DNA of 64,000 nucleotides from Ideonella benzenivorans (GTDB taxonomy: Bacteria > Pseudomonadota > Gammaproteobacteria > Burkholderiales > Burkholderiaceae_C): assembly GCF_020387415.1 (NCBI RefSeq), contig NZ_JAGWCB010000006.1, positions 62,001 to 126,000 on the forward strand, in the 5' to 3' direction. Every line of letters begins with the position of its first letter. The first letter of the stretch is position 1. Below are positions 18,105 to 28,676 of the stretch, in pieces. A model generated the notes under the pieces. It worked only from the letters and a program-made list of their open reading frames with translations, was not told the origin of the DNA and searched no databases. The translations under genes were made by a program, and so were the position numbers.

Positions 18105-18280
18105 GGGCGGACTCCTTGAGGGGCAGCCGGCGACGGCACCGAGGTGACGTGCGCAGCCGCCGTGTCGGGATTGACAGGCACCTGGGCGGGACGAAAGAAC
18201 ACCCACCACAGCCCGGCCAGCACGGCGAGCTTGACCAGCACCAGCACGGTGAGGTGACGCAGCAGGGGACGATCGTTCAT
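18101..18280 (-). CDS. cydP: Cytochrome bd small accessory subunit CydP-like
   Basis: 59-residue protein with one membrane helix ([20 protein letters not shown], then [11 protein letters not shown]). It is encoded just before cydA and coupled to it by a GTGA overlap. This size, the RHL-V-L-KL-VL-LWW-FF pattern and the position match CydP proteins of proteobacterial cyd operons. It would be the first gene of the operon; its promoter lies in 18281-18443. Confidence 0.82.
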   Translation of the reverse strand: MNDRPLLRHLTVLVLVKLAVLAGLWWVFFRPAQVPVNPDTAAAHVTSVPSPAAPQGVRP

Positions 18281-18443
18281 GGCCTGTCGGGTATCAAGAT
18301 GTGTGCCCAGGCCGGCGCGGTCAAAAAATCCTCTTCTGACAAGGGCTTGCCGAATCCCCTCTGGTCCCGAGGGCTGCCGTGCCTGGCGGATCTGCCATCC
18401 GTGGCATAGTCTTTGGCAGTTCTTGTCACACCTGGCGCCCTCG
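18281..18443. other. Divergent intergenic region between the cyd operon and the PAS/sigma-54 regulator
   Basis: 163 bp containing both promoters. I see no FNR box. The only sigma-54-like match for cyd (GGCAC-N5-TTGAT near 18293-18308) would leave a leader of just a few bases and lacks the -12 GC. The regulator side shows nothing convincing. Confidence 0.5.
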
Positions 18444-19853
<1,410 letters not shown>

Positions 19854-19921
19854 AGCAAGGGCTCGGCCCGCGGGCTATGCTTGGCGCCCGACTTGGTTTA
19901 CCTCTGCTGGACAACGCACGC

Positions 19922-20620
19922 ATGTCATCCCTGATCTTTCCCGCTCCCGCCCCGGTCGTGGCCCCCATCCAGGGTCTGGAAGAAGGCTTTCCGATCCGCC
20001 GCATCTTCTGCGTGGGCCGCAATTACGAGGCCCATGCCAAAGAGATGGGCTCGGTGGCCGACCGCGAGGCGCCGTTCTATTTCAACAAGGCCTCCGAGGA
20101 CTACGTGGCCTCGGGCCGCACCGTGCCCTACCCGCCGGGCACGAAGAACCTGCACCATGAGATGGAGCTGGTGGTGGCCATCGGCGTGGCGGGCTTTCGC
20201 ATCCCGGAAGGCGAGGCCCTGGCGCATGTCTACGGCTACGCCTGCGGCCTGGACATGACCCGGCGCGACCTGCAGAACGCCGCCAAGGACAAGCAGCGTC
20301 CCTGGGACCTGGGCAAGGACTTCGAGAACGCCGCCGTGCTGTCGGCCATCGCCCCGGCCAGTGTGATCGGCCATCCGTTCCGGGCTGCGATCGAGCTGCG
20401 GGTGAACGGCCAGACCCGCCAGTCCTCGGACATCTCGCTGATGATCCACCACGTGCCGGCCATCATCGCCCACCTGTCGCAGTACTACCACCTGCAGCCG
20501 GGCGACCTGATCTACACCGGCACGCCCGAAGGCGTGGGCCCGGTGGTGGCGGGCGATGTGCTGGAAGGCTCGATCGAGGGCGTGGGCCGCATCGCCCTGA
20601 CGCTCGGCGCGGCCGAGTGA
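19922..20620 (+). CDS. Fumarylacetoacetate hydrolase family protein
   Basis: 232-residue single-domain FAH-fold enzyme, metal dependent, cleaving C-C bonds of acylpyruvates. It has the signature FCVGRNYEAHAKEMG, the metal-binding acidic segment HHEMELVVAIG and the typical end TGTPEGVGPVVAGDVLEGSIEGVG. The size matches fumarylpyruvate/acylpyruvate hydrolases. It follows the regulator gene by 68 bp on the same strand but has no obvious functional link to it. Confidence 0.92.
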   Translation: MSSLIFPAPAPVVAPIQGLEEGFPIRRIFCVGRNYEAHAKEMGSVADREAPFYFNKASEDYVASGRTVPYPPGTKNLHHEMELVVAIGVAGFRIPEGEALAHVYGYACGLDMTRRDLQNAAKDKQRPWDLGKDFENAAVLSAIAPASVIGHPFRAAIELRVNGQTRQSSDISLMIHHVPAIIAHLSQYYHLQPGDLIYTGTPEGVGPVVAGDVLEGSIEGVGRIALTLGAAE

Positions 20621-20668
20621 GCGGAGGCAGGCGGCCCTGGCGCACCGCCCGGGCCGCCCCGCCGCGCC

Positions 20669-21856
20669 TCAGCGGTGGTGGTAGACCGTGGTCTCGAACT
20701 CCACGAAGCCCGGGTAGGACACCGCGTCCTGGAAGGGCAGGATCTGCGTGGCCCAGTAGCCGCCAATGCCGGCCGTGCGGTCGATCCAGAAGTAGCTGTT
20801 GGCCAGCCCGGCCCACATCAGTGAGCCCGGTGTGCGGCCGGAGGGCGTGCGCTCCCGGTTGATCAGGAAGCTGTAGCCCCAGCCCTTGGGGGTGCCAGGG
20901 AAGAAGTCGCCGCTGTTGGACAGGGGAGGGATGGAGGTGGTCCAGCCGCCCACCGACAGGCCCAGCGTCCGCAGCCCGTCCACCGCCATCGCGTCCACGG
21001 TTTCCGCCTTCAGCACCCGGCCGTGCGGGCCCAGGCCGCCGTTGAGGACCATGCGGATGAACTTCATGTACTCGCCGACGGTGGCATAGAGGCCGTGGCC
21101 GCCCATGTCCATCGGCGGCGGGTCGGGCAGCACCAGATCGGGCAGCGTGGTGAGCGCCCCGTTGGCCGCGCGGTCGTGGATCACCGCGCGCCGGGTCTTC
21201 ATCGACGGGCTCATCTGGAAGCCGATGTCGACCATGCCCAGCGGGTCGAACAGGCGCTGGCGCATCACCTCGCCCAGGCGCGCGCCGCGCAGCTGCTCGA
21301 TGACGCGCCCCAGCCAGTCGAGGTTGACGCCGTAGGTCCAGGCGGCGCCTGGCTCATGCAGCAGCACGGTGCGGATCGACGCGAAGGTGCTGGAGACAAT
21401 GGTCGGGATCTCGCGCGCGGTGCGGAACCTCAGGTCGTCCTCGCTGAAGAACTCGTAGCACAGGCCCGAGGTGTGCAGCAGCAGGTCGTTGATGGTGATC
21501 CGGCGCTTGGGCGGGCGCAGCCGCGGCTGGCCGTCGGCATCGAAGCCGTCGAGCACCTGCAGCGCGTCGATCTCCGGCACATAGTCGCCGGCCGGGTCGG
21601 CCAGGTTCAGCCGGCCTTCCTCGATCAGCTGCAGGGCCAGCGTCGCGGTCATGGCCTTGGTGGTGGAGAAGATCGCGAACACCGTGTCCAGCGTCATCGG
21701 GGCCTCCTGGCCCCACTCGCGCACACCGGCGGCGCCGGCGTAGATCTCGGTCAGGCGGTCGGTCACCATTGCGACGACGCCGGGCACACCGCCGTGGCGG
21801 TGCACGCTCTGGTGCAGCAGGCCGTCCAGGGCGGTCTGGAGAGTGTGGTGGGTCAT
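20669..21856 (-). CDS. Serine hydrolase of the beta-lactamase/EstB family
   Basis: 395 residues, cytoplasmic (no signal). The catalytic S64-T-T-K67 motif (FSTTKAMTATLALQLIEEG) and the YxN element (YGVNLDWLGRVIEQL) identify a class C beta-lactamase-fold esterase. The start is at 21856 with AAGGAG 9 nt upstream; the longer frame to 21949 overlaps the upstream gene. It lies 19 bp downstream of the Baeyer-Villiger monooxygenase gene, so it probably hydrolyses the ester or lactone that enzyme makes. Confidence 0.9.
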   Translation of the reverse strand: MTHHTLQTALDGLLHQSVHRHGGVPGVVAMVTDRLTEIYAGAAGVREWGQEAPMTLDTVFAIFSTTKAMTATLALQLIEEGRLNLADPAGDYVPEIDALQVLDGFDADGQPRLRPPKRRITINDLLLHTSGLCYEFFSEDDLRFRTAREIPTIVSSTFASIRTVLLHEPGAAWTYGVNLDWLGRVIEQLRGARLGEVMRQRLFDPLGMVDIGFQMSPSMKTRRAVIHDRAANGALTTLPDLVLPDPPPMDMGGHGLYATVGEYMKFIRMVLNGGLGPHGRVLKAETVDAMAVDGLRTLGLSVGGWTTSIPPLSNSGDFFPGTPKGWGYSFLINRERTPSGRTPGSLMWAGLANSYFWIDRTAGIGGYWATQILPFQDAVSYPGFVEFETTVYHHR

Positions 21857-21875
21857 GGGAACGGTCTCCTTGGGG

Positions 21876-23501
21876 TCATTGCATCGCGAAGCCGGGGTAG
21901 CCCTGGGCGGCCTGTTCGTCGCACTGGCGGTGGTAGTTGCCCACGCCACCGATGTAGGACAGCAGCCGGCGCGGTTTGCCCTCGACGTTGGAGCCCATGT
22001 ACCAGGAGTCCGTCTTCACGACGAGGGTCTTGTTGGCAGTCTCGTCGTGGTGGGCCACCCACGCATCCTCGAATTCCCGGGTGGCTTCGATCACCTGCTT
22101 GCCCTGCGCGCGGGCGTAGGCGATGCAGTCGGTCACCCAGTCCACCTGGGCCTGCAGGCAGGTGGTCATGTTGCACAGCGCGGCGGTGGGGGCCAGCGGC
22201 GAGGCGGTGCTGAACAGGTTGGGGTAGCCGTGGATCTGCATCCCCATCGCGGTGCGGATCTCCTGCTGCCACTCTTCCTTCAGCGAGCGCCCGCCGCGGC
22301 CGCGGATGTCCACCCGCGTCAGCGCGCCGGAGCCAGCGTCAAAGCCCACGGCCATGATGATCACGTCGAACGGATGGACCGTGCCATCGGCCGTCTGGAT
22401 GCCCTCGGGCACGATGCGCTCGATCGGCGTCTGGCGGCAGTTGACCGTGTGCACGTTGTCCTGCAGATAGGCCTCGAGGTAGCCGTTCTCCAGCGGCACG
22501 CGGTGGGTGCCGAAACCGTAGTCGGTCGGGATCAGCAGCTCGCACAGCGCCGGGTCGTGCCGCAGGCGGTCGCGCATCTTGCGGCGCACGAACTCGGAGA
22601 CCACCTCGCTGACGGCCTCGTCGAAGAACATCTCCGGGAAGGAGGACAGCCAGAGCGACAGCGAGCCGTCGTCCCACAACCGCTCCAGCACGGCCTCGCG
22701 CTCGGCCGGCGTCAGCGTGTCCCAGGGCGGCGCGTCGAAGTCGTAGTCGAAGCCGGCGAAGGTGCTGCGCACGCGCTGCTTCAGCTCATGGAAGCGCTCG
22801 CCCCAGCCGGCCCAGTCCTCGGCGCTGTACTGGGGGTTGCGCATCGGGATGATGTACTGCGGCGTGCGCACGAAGACCGTCATCTCGCCGACCTCGCCCT
22901 TGATGGTCTGGATCACCTGGATGCCGGTGGCGCCGGTGCCGATGACGGCCACGCGCTGGCCCTTCAGGTCCACCCCTTCCCGGGGCCACAGCGCGGTGTG
23001 GACGATCTGGCCCTGGAAGCTGGATTGACCGGGGAAGCGGTCCGTCAGCGGGGCCGAGAGCATGCCCATGCAGCACACCAGGTACTGCGCGTCGATGCGT
23101 TCACCCTGGCGGGTGGTGAGGTCCCAGCGCTGGGTGGCTTCGTTGAAATGGGCGCTGTCGATGCGGGTGTCGAACTGGATGTCCTTCTTCAAGTCCATGC
23201 GGTCGGCCACCCAGTTGAGCCAGCGCTCCGTCTCGGGCTGGGCCGGAAAACGCTCGCTGGGCTGCCAGGCCTTGTACATGGCCTCGTCGAACCAGTACTG
23301 GTAGATCTCGGCCTGCGAGTCGAAGCGTGCACCGGGGTAGCGGTTCCAGTACCAGGTGCCGCCGACGCCGGAGCCGGTCTCGTAGGCGCGCACGTTCAGG
23401 CCCATCTCGCGCAGGCGGTGCAGTTGGTACAGGCCGGCCACGCCGGCGCCGATCACGGCGGCGTCCAGGCGGGTTACGGGAAGGTCGCTGATGGCGTTCA
23501 T
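21876..23501 (-). CDS. Flavin-containing Baeyer-Villiger monooxygenase
   Basis: 541 residues. It has an FAD Rossmann motif near residue 18 (GAGVAGLYQLHRLRE), the BVMO fingerprint FQGQIVHTALWP (FxGxxxHTxxWP) and the NADPH Rossmann motif GTGATGIQVIQ. The enzyme inserts oxygen next to a ketone carbonyl to give an ester or lactone. AAGGAG precedes the ATG. A sigma-54 promoter lies about 70 bp upstream and the esterase gene follows directly, so this is a ketone-oxidation operon. The actual ketone (aliphatic or cyclic) is unknown. Confidence 0.93.
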   Translation of the reverse strand: MNAISDLPVTRLDAAVIGAGVAGLYQLHRLREMGLNVRAYETGSGVGGTWYWNRYPGARFDSQAEIYQYWFDEAMYKAWQPSERFPAQPETERWLNWVADRMDLKKDIQFDTRIDSAHFNEATQRWDLTTRQGERIDAQYLVCCMGMLSAPLTDRFPGQSSFQGQIVHTALWPREGVDLKGQRVAVIGTGATGIQVIQTIKGEVGEMTVFVRTPQYIIPMRNPQYSAEDWAGWGERFHELKQRVRSTFAGFDYDFDAPPWDTLTPAEREAVLERLWDDGSLSLWLSSFPEMFFDEAVSEVVSEFVRRKMRDRLRHDPALCELLIPTDYGFGTHRVPLENGYLEAYLQDNVHTVNCRQTPIERIVPEGIQTADGTVHPFDVIIMAVGFDAGSGALTRVDIRGRGGRSLKEEWQQEIRTAMGMQIHGYPNLFSTASPLAPTAALCNMTTCLQAQVDWVTDCIAYARAQGKQVIEATREFEDAWVAHHDETANKTLVVKTDSWYMGSNVEGKPRRLLSYIGGVGNYHRQCDEQAAQGYPGFAMQ

Positions 23502-23571
23502 GGCTGTCTCCTTCAAGTCCTCTGAGGGGATGGTGCGTGCCGGTGGCCAGGCCCCGGCAGGTCCATGCAGC

Positions 23572-23586
23572 GCAAGCCCCGGGCCA
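23572..23586 (-). promoter_or_regulatory. Sigma-54 (-24/-12) promoter of the BVMO operon
   Basis: On the reverse strand TGGCCCGGGGCTTGC matches TGGCACG-N4-TTGC with one change and has the exact GG-N10-GC spacing. Transcription would begin near 23560 and leave a leader of about 60 nt. Confidence 0.72.
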
Positions 23587-23676
23587 GGGCCGGCCGCGGG
23601 GTTTTCCCCGGGGGCACTGGTCGAAAACGGCACAGAAGGAGGGCGTGGCGGGCCGGTGACACGGCCCGTGGCGCGC

Positions 23677-23710
23677 GCTGTCCGGACAGCCTGTCCCGCG
23701 CATGGGACGG
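23677..23710. promoter_or_regulatory. Upstream activator sites for the AcoR-type regulator
   Basis: Two adjacent palindromes lie about 105-140 bp upstream of the sigma-54 promoter: GCTGTCC/GGACAGC (23677-23690) and CTGTCCC-N6-GGGACGG (23691-23710). The second matches, with one mismatch, a perfect copy at 25828-25847 before the regulator gene. The position is typical for an enhancer-binding protein. Confidence 0.62.
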
Positions 23711-23722
23711 GCCGTGCCGGAC

Positions 23723-25702
23723 TCAGGTCGGCCGCGTCGGGCTGTCGGTGCCGAGGAACTCGGCCTGCTGGATGCCCAGTTCGGTGAACTTGCGGTACAG
23801 CGTGGAGCGGGACAGGCCCAGGGCCTGAGCCACCTGGCTGATGTTGCGGTGCTGGCGCAGCATGCCGACGATGAGCTGGCGCTCGTAGTCGCGCACCGAG
23901 GCCATGCCCTCGCCGGTGGACGGCAGGGGGGCGGTGGCGGAGGTCGTGGGTGTCAGCAGTTCGGGCGGCAGGCAATCGACGTCGAGGGTGCCGTTCGAGC
24001 AGAGCACCGCGGCCTCGATGGTGTTGCGCACTTCGCGCGCGTTGCCGGGCCAGGCGTGGCGCTGCAGCACGGCCATCGCCTCGGGCGTCACCTGCACCGA
24101 GCTCAGGCCATGCTTGCGACGCATCGCCTCCGTGAACTGCGCGATCAGCAGCGCGAGATCACCGGGCCGCTCGCGCAGCGGGCGGATGGTGCGGTGCGCC
24201 ACCTTCAGCCGGTAGTAGAGGTCGCGGCGGAAGCGACCTTCGGCGATCAGCTGTTCCAGGTTGCGGTGGGTGGCGGCGATGATGCGGCAGTGGGCCCGGC
24301 AGGGCTCGCAGGCGCCCACCCGCTGGTAGCTGCCGTCCTCCAGCACGCGCAGCAGCGCGGCCTGCATGGCCGGCGGCAGCTCGCCCACCTCGTCCAGGAA
24401 CAGCGTACCGCCTTGCGCCGCTTCAAAGTAGCCCGCCCGGCCGCGTGGGTCGGCACCCGAGAACGCGCCCTTCACGTAACCGAAGAAGGTGCTCTCCATC
24501 AGGTGCTCGCTGATCGCGCCGCAGTTGATGGCCAGGTAGGGTTGCTGGCGGCGCGGGCTGCAGGCGTGCACATGGCGGGCCAGCAGCTCCTTGCCGGTGC
24601 CGGTCTCGCCGATGATCAGCAGGTTCACGTCCGCGGACGCGATGCGTTGCAGATCCTCCAACATGCGCCGGGTCTGCGGATCGCAGGAGACGAAGTCGCC
24701 GAAGCGGGTGACCGGCTGGCCCGCCTCGGTCGGGGCCGCCGTGTGCAGCGGCGTGGGGTCCGTGCGGAACACCTTCTGGTAGCCCGCCGGCTTGGCCAGC
24801 ACCACCACGCTGCCGATCGGCGCCCCCGTGCTGGGGGCATTCACCGGCAGGGTGTCGCGCACCTGGGCCTGCACCTCCGGCGTGGGCGATGGCCAGCGCG
24901 CCGCCAGCTGCCGACAGCGCTCTGTCGGGGTGTGGGTCACTGGCCGTCCCGTGGGATCCAGCGCGAGCAGGTCGTCATGGGGATACTGGCGGGTGGCATC
25001 GCTGAAGGCCGTCAGCAGCAGCCGGCGCTCCAGCTCGCGGTGCAGGGCCATGCGGGCCTGGATGGAGTTGGCCACCGAGACGGTCAGGCCCAGGGCCTGA
25101 TCGCGGAAGTCCGCCTCGATCGAGGTGAAGTCCACGATGCCCAGCACCGTCTGGCCATCGGCATCGAAGATCGGGGTGGCCGCGCAGGACCAGGTGTGCC
25201 AGCCCTCGCAGAAGTGTTCCGCGGCCAGGACATGCACCGGCTGCCGTTTGGCCAGCGCGGTGCCCACGCCATTGGTGCCGGCGGTCAGCTCGTTCCATTG
25301 CGAGCCTTCGACGATGCCCGAGCGCGTGGCCGCACGCTCGCGCACCGCCGGGTCGCCGGTGATGTGCAGCACGGTGCCGGTGCGCTCGGCCAGGATCATG
25401 ATGCCCGGCACGTCGACCAGGAAGTTGCTGACCTCCTGCACGATGGGCACCGAGGTGTCCAGCAGCAGGAGTTCAGCCTCCTGGCGGCGGCGGAACTCCT
25501 CGGGGGTGAGCAACCGGCCGCGGGTCATCGCGACGTCCACACCCAGCGCGCTGCAGCGCTGCCATTCGTCCAGCAGCAAGGCGTGGTAGGGCGGCCGGTG
25601 CTCGTCGAGCGAGATCGTGCCGGCATGGAAGCGTTCCCACAGGCTGCGCACGCCACGCAAGTCCTTGTGGAAGCCCACATAGGGGCTGGCATCGGGCTTC
25701 AT
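23723..25702 (-). CDS. AcoR-type sigma-54-dependent activator
   Basis: 659 residues. An N-terminal GAF-type sensor domain (about 85-240) has the family segments GTNGVGTALAKRQPVHVLAAEH and GWHTWSCAATPIFD. An AAA+ domain follows (GETGTGKE, DEVGELPP), then a Fis HTH (NISQVAQALGLSRSTLYRKF). The loop contacting sigma-54 reads GAFSGA rather than GAFTGA, a conservative change. It is encoded upstream of the BVMO/esterase pair on the same strand and presumably activates their sigma-54 promoter in response to a ketone or alcohol. Confidence 0.92.
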   Translation of the reverse strand: MKPDASPYVGFHKDLRGVRSLWERFHAGTISLDEHRPPYHALLLDEWQRCSALGVDVAMTRGRLLTPEEFRRRQEAELLLLDTSVPIVQEVSNFLVDVPGIMILAERTGTVLHITGDPAVRERAATRSGIVEGSQWNELTAGTNGVGTALAKRQPVHVLAAEHFCEGWHTWSCAATPIFDADGQTVLGIVDFTSIEADFRDQALGLTVSVANSIQARMALHRELERRLLLTAFSDATRQYPHDDLLALDPTGRPVTHTPTERCRQLAARWPSPTPEVQAQVRDTLPVNAPSTGAPIGSVVVLAKPAGYQKVFRTDPTPLHTAAPTEAGQPVTRFGDFVSCDPQTRRMLEDLQRIASADVNLLIIGETGTGKELLARHVHACSPRRQQPYLAINCGAISEHLMESTFFGYVKGAFSGADPRGRAGYFEAAQGGTLFLDEVGELPPAMQAALLRVLEDGSYQRVGACEPCRAHCRIIAATHRNLEQLIAEGRFRRDLYYRLKVAHRTIRPLRERPGDLALLIAQFTEAMRRKHGLSSVQVTPEAMAVLQRHAWPGNAREVRNTIEAAVLCSNGTLDVDCLPPELLTPTTSATAPLPSTGEGMASVRDYERQLIVGMLRQHRNISQVAQALGLSRSTLYRKFTELGIQQAEFLGTDSPTRPT

Positions 25703-25827
25703 GGCGAGCCCCCTTTCTGCGGTCCAGACGCGGGGTGGGAACCCCGCCGTCAGTTGTCTCGCCGCCGATTGGAGCGGAACACCTGCGCAGGATCAAGCCA
25801 GCCCGATCCCTGAGAGCGGGGCCACGG

Positions 25828-25847
25828 CTGTCCCGCAATTGGGACAG
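25828..25847. promoter_or_regulatory. Perfect inverted repeat CTGTCCC-N6-GGGACAG
   Basis: 7-bp perfect arms about 126 bp upstream of the AcoR-type gene and 36 bp after the ssb stop. The same motif lies before the BVMO operon, so the activator probably binds both. No other feature is seen in the 181-bp gap 25703-25883. Confidence 0.6.
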
Positions 25848-25883
25848 TCCGGGGGCCGGCCGTCAAAAGGGGGCGCAGGACGC

Positions 25884-26414
25884 TCAGAACGGAATGTCGT
25901 CGTCCATGTCGTCGAAGCCGGTGGACGACTTCGGGGCCGGGCGCGGGGCAGGGGCCGGGGCCGGGGCCCGTGGCGGGGCGGCCGGGCGGGCGGCCGGGCG
26001 GCTGTAATTGCCGCCACCGCCGCTGCCGCCGCCCATGTCTTCATCCATGCCGCCGGATTCGCCACCGCCCCCCATGCTGTCGCGGCCACCCAGCAGTTGC
26101 ATGGTTTCAGCCACGATCTCGGTGGTGTAGCGGTCGTTGCCGTCCTTGTCCTGCCACTTGCGGGTCTTCAGGCGGCCTTCGATGTAGACCGGGCGGCCCT
26201 TCTTGAGGTATTCACCGGCGATCTCGGCCAGGCGGTCGTACAGCACCACCGAGTGCCACTCGGTTTCTTCCTGGCGTTCACCGGATTCGCGGTTCTTCCA
26301 GTTGCGGGTGGTGGCCAGGCGCAGGTTGCAGACGGCCGCGCCGCTGGGGGTGTAGCGCACTTCCGGGTCGCGGCCCAGGTTGCCGATGATGATGACTTTG
26401 TTGACGCTGGCCAA
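25884..26414 (-). CDS. ssb: Single-stranded DNA-binding protein
   Basis: 176 residues. An N-terminal OB fold ([20 protein letters not shown] ... [21 protein letters not shown]) is followed by a Gly-rich then Pro/Ala-rich linker and the acidic tip DDMDDDIPF that recruits partner proteins. The start codon is TTG at 26414, with GGAGAG 7 nt upstream, because no ATG or GTG matches the conserved N-terminus. It functions in replication, recombination and repair. Confidence 0.96.
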   Translation of the reverse strand: MASVNKVIIIGNLGRDPEVRYTPSGAAVCNLRLATTRNWKNRESGERQEETEWHSVVLYDRLAEIAGEYLKKGRPVYIEGRLKTRKWQDKDGNDRYTTEIVAETMQLLGGRDSMGGGGESGGMDEDMGGGSGGGGNYSRPAARPAAPPRAPAPAPAPRPAPKSSTGFDDMDDDIPF

Positions 26415-26490
26415 GGTGGGGCTCTCCTGTGGGGACGGGCGGGGGCGGGGCCAGCAGAGGCCCCGAAATCCCGTCGCTGAAGGGGCGAGA

Positions 26491-27429
26491 TTATCGCCGA
26501 TCGGCCCCCTCGGCCATCCCCGTTTGGACGGGAGTGACCGAGGGCAGCAGGGCGATCAGCGCCGCCAGGGCCGGGGTGGGCAGCCGCCCGGCGGGGCAGA
26601 CCCAGTGCCACTGCCGGCTGATGCGCGGCAGCGGGGCCGCCACCGTCTGCAGCTGGCCGCGCGCCAGCGCGTCGGCCACCACGTGGCGCGACAGGCAGGC
26701 CAGGCCCAGGCCGGCCAGCGCGGCCTGGCGCAGCGCCTCGTTGCTGCCCAGCGTGATGCGGCGCCGGTAGGGGCCGATCAGCGGCGCCAGCGCCTGGTCG
26801 CTCACCTCGCGCGTGCCCGAGCCTGCCTCGCGCAGCAGCCACACCGCCTCGCGCAGCGCGGCCAGGCTGGCGCCCTGGGTGGCGGCCACCGCCGGGGTGC
26901 CGACCACCACCAGTTCGTCCTCCAGCCAGGGCTGGGCCACCAAGGTGGGTTCGTGGCTGGGGCCTTCGATCAGGCCGATGTCCAGTTCAAAGGCCGCCAC
27001 CTGGGCGCAGATCTGCGCGGTGTTGCCCACGGCGACCTCGGTGGCCCAGTGCGGGGCGGTGCGCGGGCGCTCGCCCAGGAAGGCGGCCAGCAGCGGCGGC
27101 AGGGCGTGGTCGGCCACGGTCAGGCTGGCGCCGATGCGCAGCGCGCCCCGCTGGGCGTCGGCATCGCGGGCCAGCCGCTCCACGTCGGCCGCGCCGGCCA
27201 GCAGGGCCTCGGCCCGGGGCAGCAGGGCGCGGCCGTTGTCGTTGAGCAGCAGGCGCTTGCCCACCCGGTCGAACAGGCGCAGCGCCAGCAGGCGCTCCAG
27301 CTCCTGCAGCGCGGCGCTGGTGGCCGACTGGGACAGGGCGATGGTCTCGGCCGCGGCGGTGGTGCTGCCGCTGCGGGCCACGGCCACGAAGATCTGCAGC
27401 TGGCGCAGGGTGAGGTGCAGCACGTCCAT
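26491..27429 (-). CDS. LysR family regulator (YeiE-like)
   Basis: 312 residues with an N-terminal winged HTH ([21 protein letters not shown] ... [17 protein letters not shown]) and a LysR effector domain. It is divergent from a yeiH-type gene, the same arrangement as E. coli yeiE-yeiH, so it likely controls that transporter. Sulfite or cysteine-related ligands are known for YeiE but not shown here. Confidence 0.9.
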   Translation of the reverse strand: MDVLHLTLRQLQIFVAVARSGSTTAAAETIALSQSATSAALQELERLLALRLFDRVGKRLLLNDNGRALLPRAEALLAGAADVERLARDADAQRGALRIGASLTVADHALPPLLAAFLGERPRTAPHWATEVAVGNTAQICAQVAAFELDIGLIEGPSHEPTLVAQPWLEDELVVVGTPAVAATQGASLAALREAVWLLREAGSGTREVSDQALAPLIGPYRRRITLGSNEALRQAALAGLGLACLSRHVVADALARGQLQTVAAPLPRISRQWHWVCPAGRLPTPALAALIALLPSVTPVQTGMAEGADRR

Positions 27430-27439
27430 CGCGGCACTT

Positions 27440-27467
27440 TATAACGATTGCGTCGATTGATATAACG
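27440..27467. promoter_or_regulatory. Direct repeat TATAACG x2 in the LysR/yeiH intergenic region
   Basis: TATAACG occurs at 27440-27446 and 27461-27467, 21 bp apart (two helical turns), in an AT-rich 109-bp divergent promoter region. This arrangement suits LysR tetramer binding and may overlap the promoters. Confidence 0.45.
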
Positions 27468-27538
27468 AAAACAATCTGTTGGACGGGTTGATCCGGGGCC
27501 GGAACACTGGCGCATCGCTGTTCTGTCAGGAGCTGTCC

Positions 27539-28627
27539 ATGCCGTCCACCCCTGTTGTCCTGCCCCTGTCGCCCGGGCGCCTGCACCATGGCCGCCGCTG
27601 GCTGCTGCAGCACGCCGCCGGGCTGGCGCTGTGCGCGGGGCTGGCCGCCGTCGCGCTGCGGGTGGGGCACTGGCCGGTGTTCGAGCACCACGGCATCGGC
27701 ACCCTGACCCTGGCGCTGCTGCTGGGCATCGGGGTGGGCAACGGGCTGCCGCAGCCCTGGCTGGCGCCGGCTGAGCAGGGCGCCGCGCTGTCGCGTCAGC
27801 GGCTGCTGCGGGCCGGTGTGATGCTGTTCGGCCTGGGCTTGACGGTGCAGGACCTGGCCCATGTCGGTCTCAGCGGTGTGCTGCTGGCGGTCGGGATGCT
27901 GAGCAGCACCTTCGCGCTGGCGGCCTGGGTTGGCCCGCGCTGGCTGGGGCTGGACCGGCCCACCGCGCTGCTGATCGGTGCAGGCAGCGCCATCTGTGGC
28001 GCCGCCGCGGTCATCGCCACCGAGCCGGTGGTGCGGGCCCGCAACGGCGAGGCCACGGTGGCCGTCAGCACCGTGGTGCTGTTCGGCACGCTGTCGGTCT
28101 TCCTCTACCCGGTGCTGGGCGACGTGGCGGCCCACTGGGCCCTGCTGCCCCAGGGCGGCACCGGCCTGGGCCTGTACCTGGGCGCCACGGTGCACGAGGT
28201 GGCCCAGGTGGTGGCGGCCGGGCGGTCCATGGGGGCCGACGTCGCCGGCGTGGCGGTGATCGAGAAGATGGTGCGGGTGATGCTGCTGGCGCCCTTCCTG
28301 CTGCTGCTGTCCTCGCGCTGGCTGGCCCGGCACGACGGTCCGGCCGCGGCCCGCCGGGGCGGCCACACGCCCTGGTTCGCCTGGGGTTTTCTGGCCATGG
28401 TGGGGCTGCATTCCACCGGCTGGCTGCCAGCACCGCTGGAATCGGTCGCCCGCCAGGCGGGCACGGTGATGCTGGCGATGGCCATGGCGGCGCTGGGTCT
28501 GGCCACCCGCTGGGCCGGGGTGCGCGCGGCGGGTCTGCGCCCGCTGGCCCTGGGCACGCTGCTGTGGGTCTGGCTGGTGGGGGGCGGCGCGCTGCTGGCG
28601 CGGGGCGTCGAGCTGCTGGGCGGCTGA
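27539..28627 (+). CDS. YeiH family (UPF0324) putative sulfate/sulfite-type membrane transporter
   Basis: 362 residues with about ten hydrophobic helices. Conserved family stretches include LLLGIGVGNGLPQPWL, GAGSAICGAAAVIATEPVVR and ATVHEVAQVVAAG. CAGGAG precedes the ATG at 27539. The divergent LysR gene is the likely regulator. Substrate is not established for the family. Confidence 0.9.
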   Translation: MPSTPVVLPLSPGRLHHGRRWLLQHAAGLALCAGLAAVALRVGHWPVFEHHGIGTLTLALLLGIGVGNGLPQPWLAPAEQGAALSRQRLLRAGVMLFGLGLTVQDLAHVGLSGVLLAVGMLSSTFALAAWVGPRWLGLDRPTALLIGAGSAICGAAAVIATEPVVRARNGEATVAVSTVVLFGTLSVFLYPVLGDVAAHWALLPQGGTGLGLYLGATVHEVAQVVAAGRSMGADVAGVAVIEKMVRVMLLAPFLLLLSSRWLARHDGPAAARRGGHTPWFAWGFLAMVGLHSTGWLPAPLESVARQAGTVMLAMAMAALGLATRWAGVRAAGLRPLALGTLLWVWLVGGGALLARGVELLGG

Positions 28628-28676
28628 GGCGGACATCGCTACAGTGGGGGCCCACCCACGGCGTTCCCTCCTGGCC

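Noticed and set aside
18105..18209. N-terminal extension of CydA
   Set aside because: It overlaps CydP, lacks an RBS, and the CydA family begins at the GTG at 18104.
18284..18311. Sigma-54-like element (GGGCAC-N5-TTGAT) before cydP
   Set aside because: The -12 GC is absent and the start site would leave only a few bases before the ATG.
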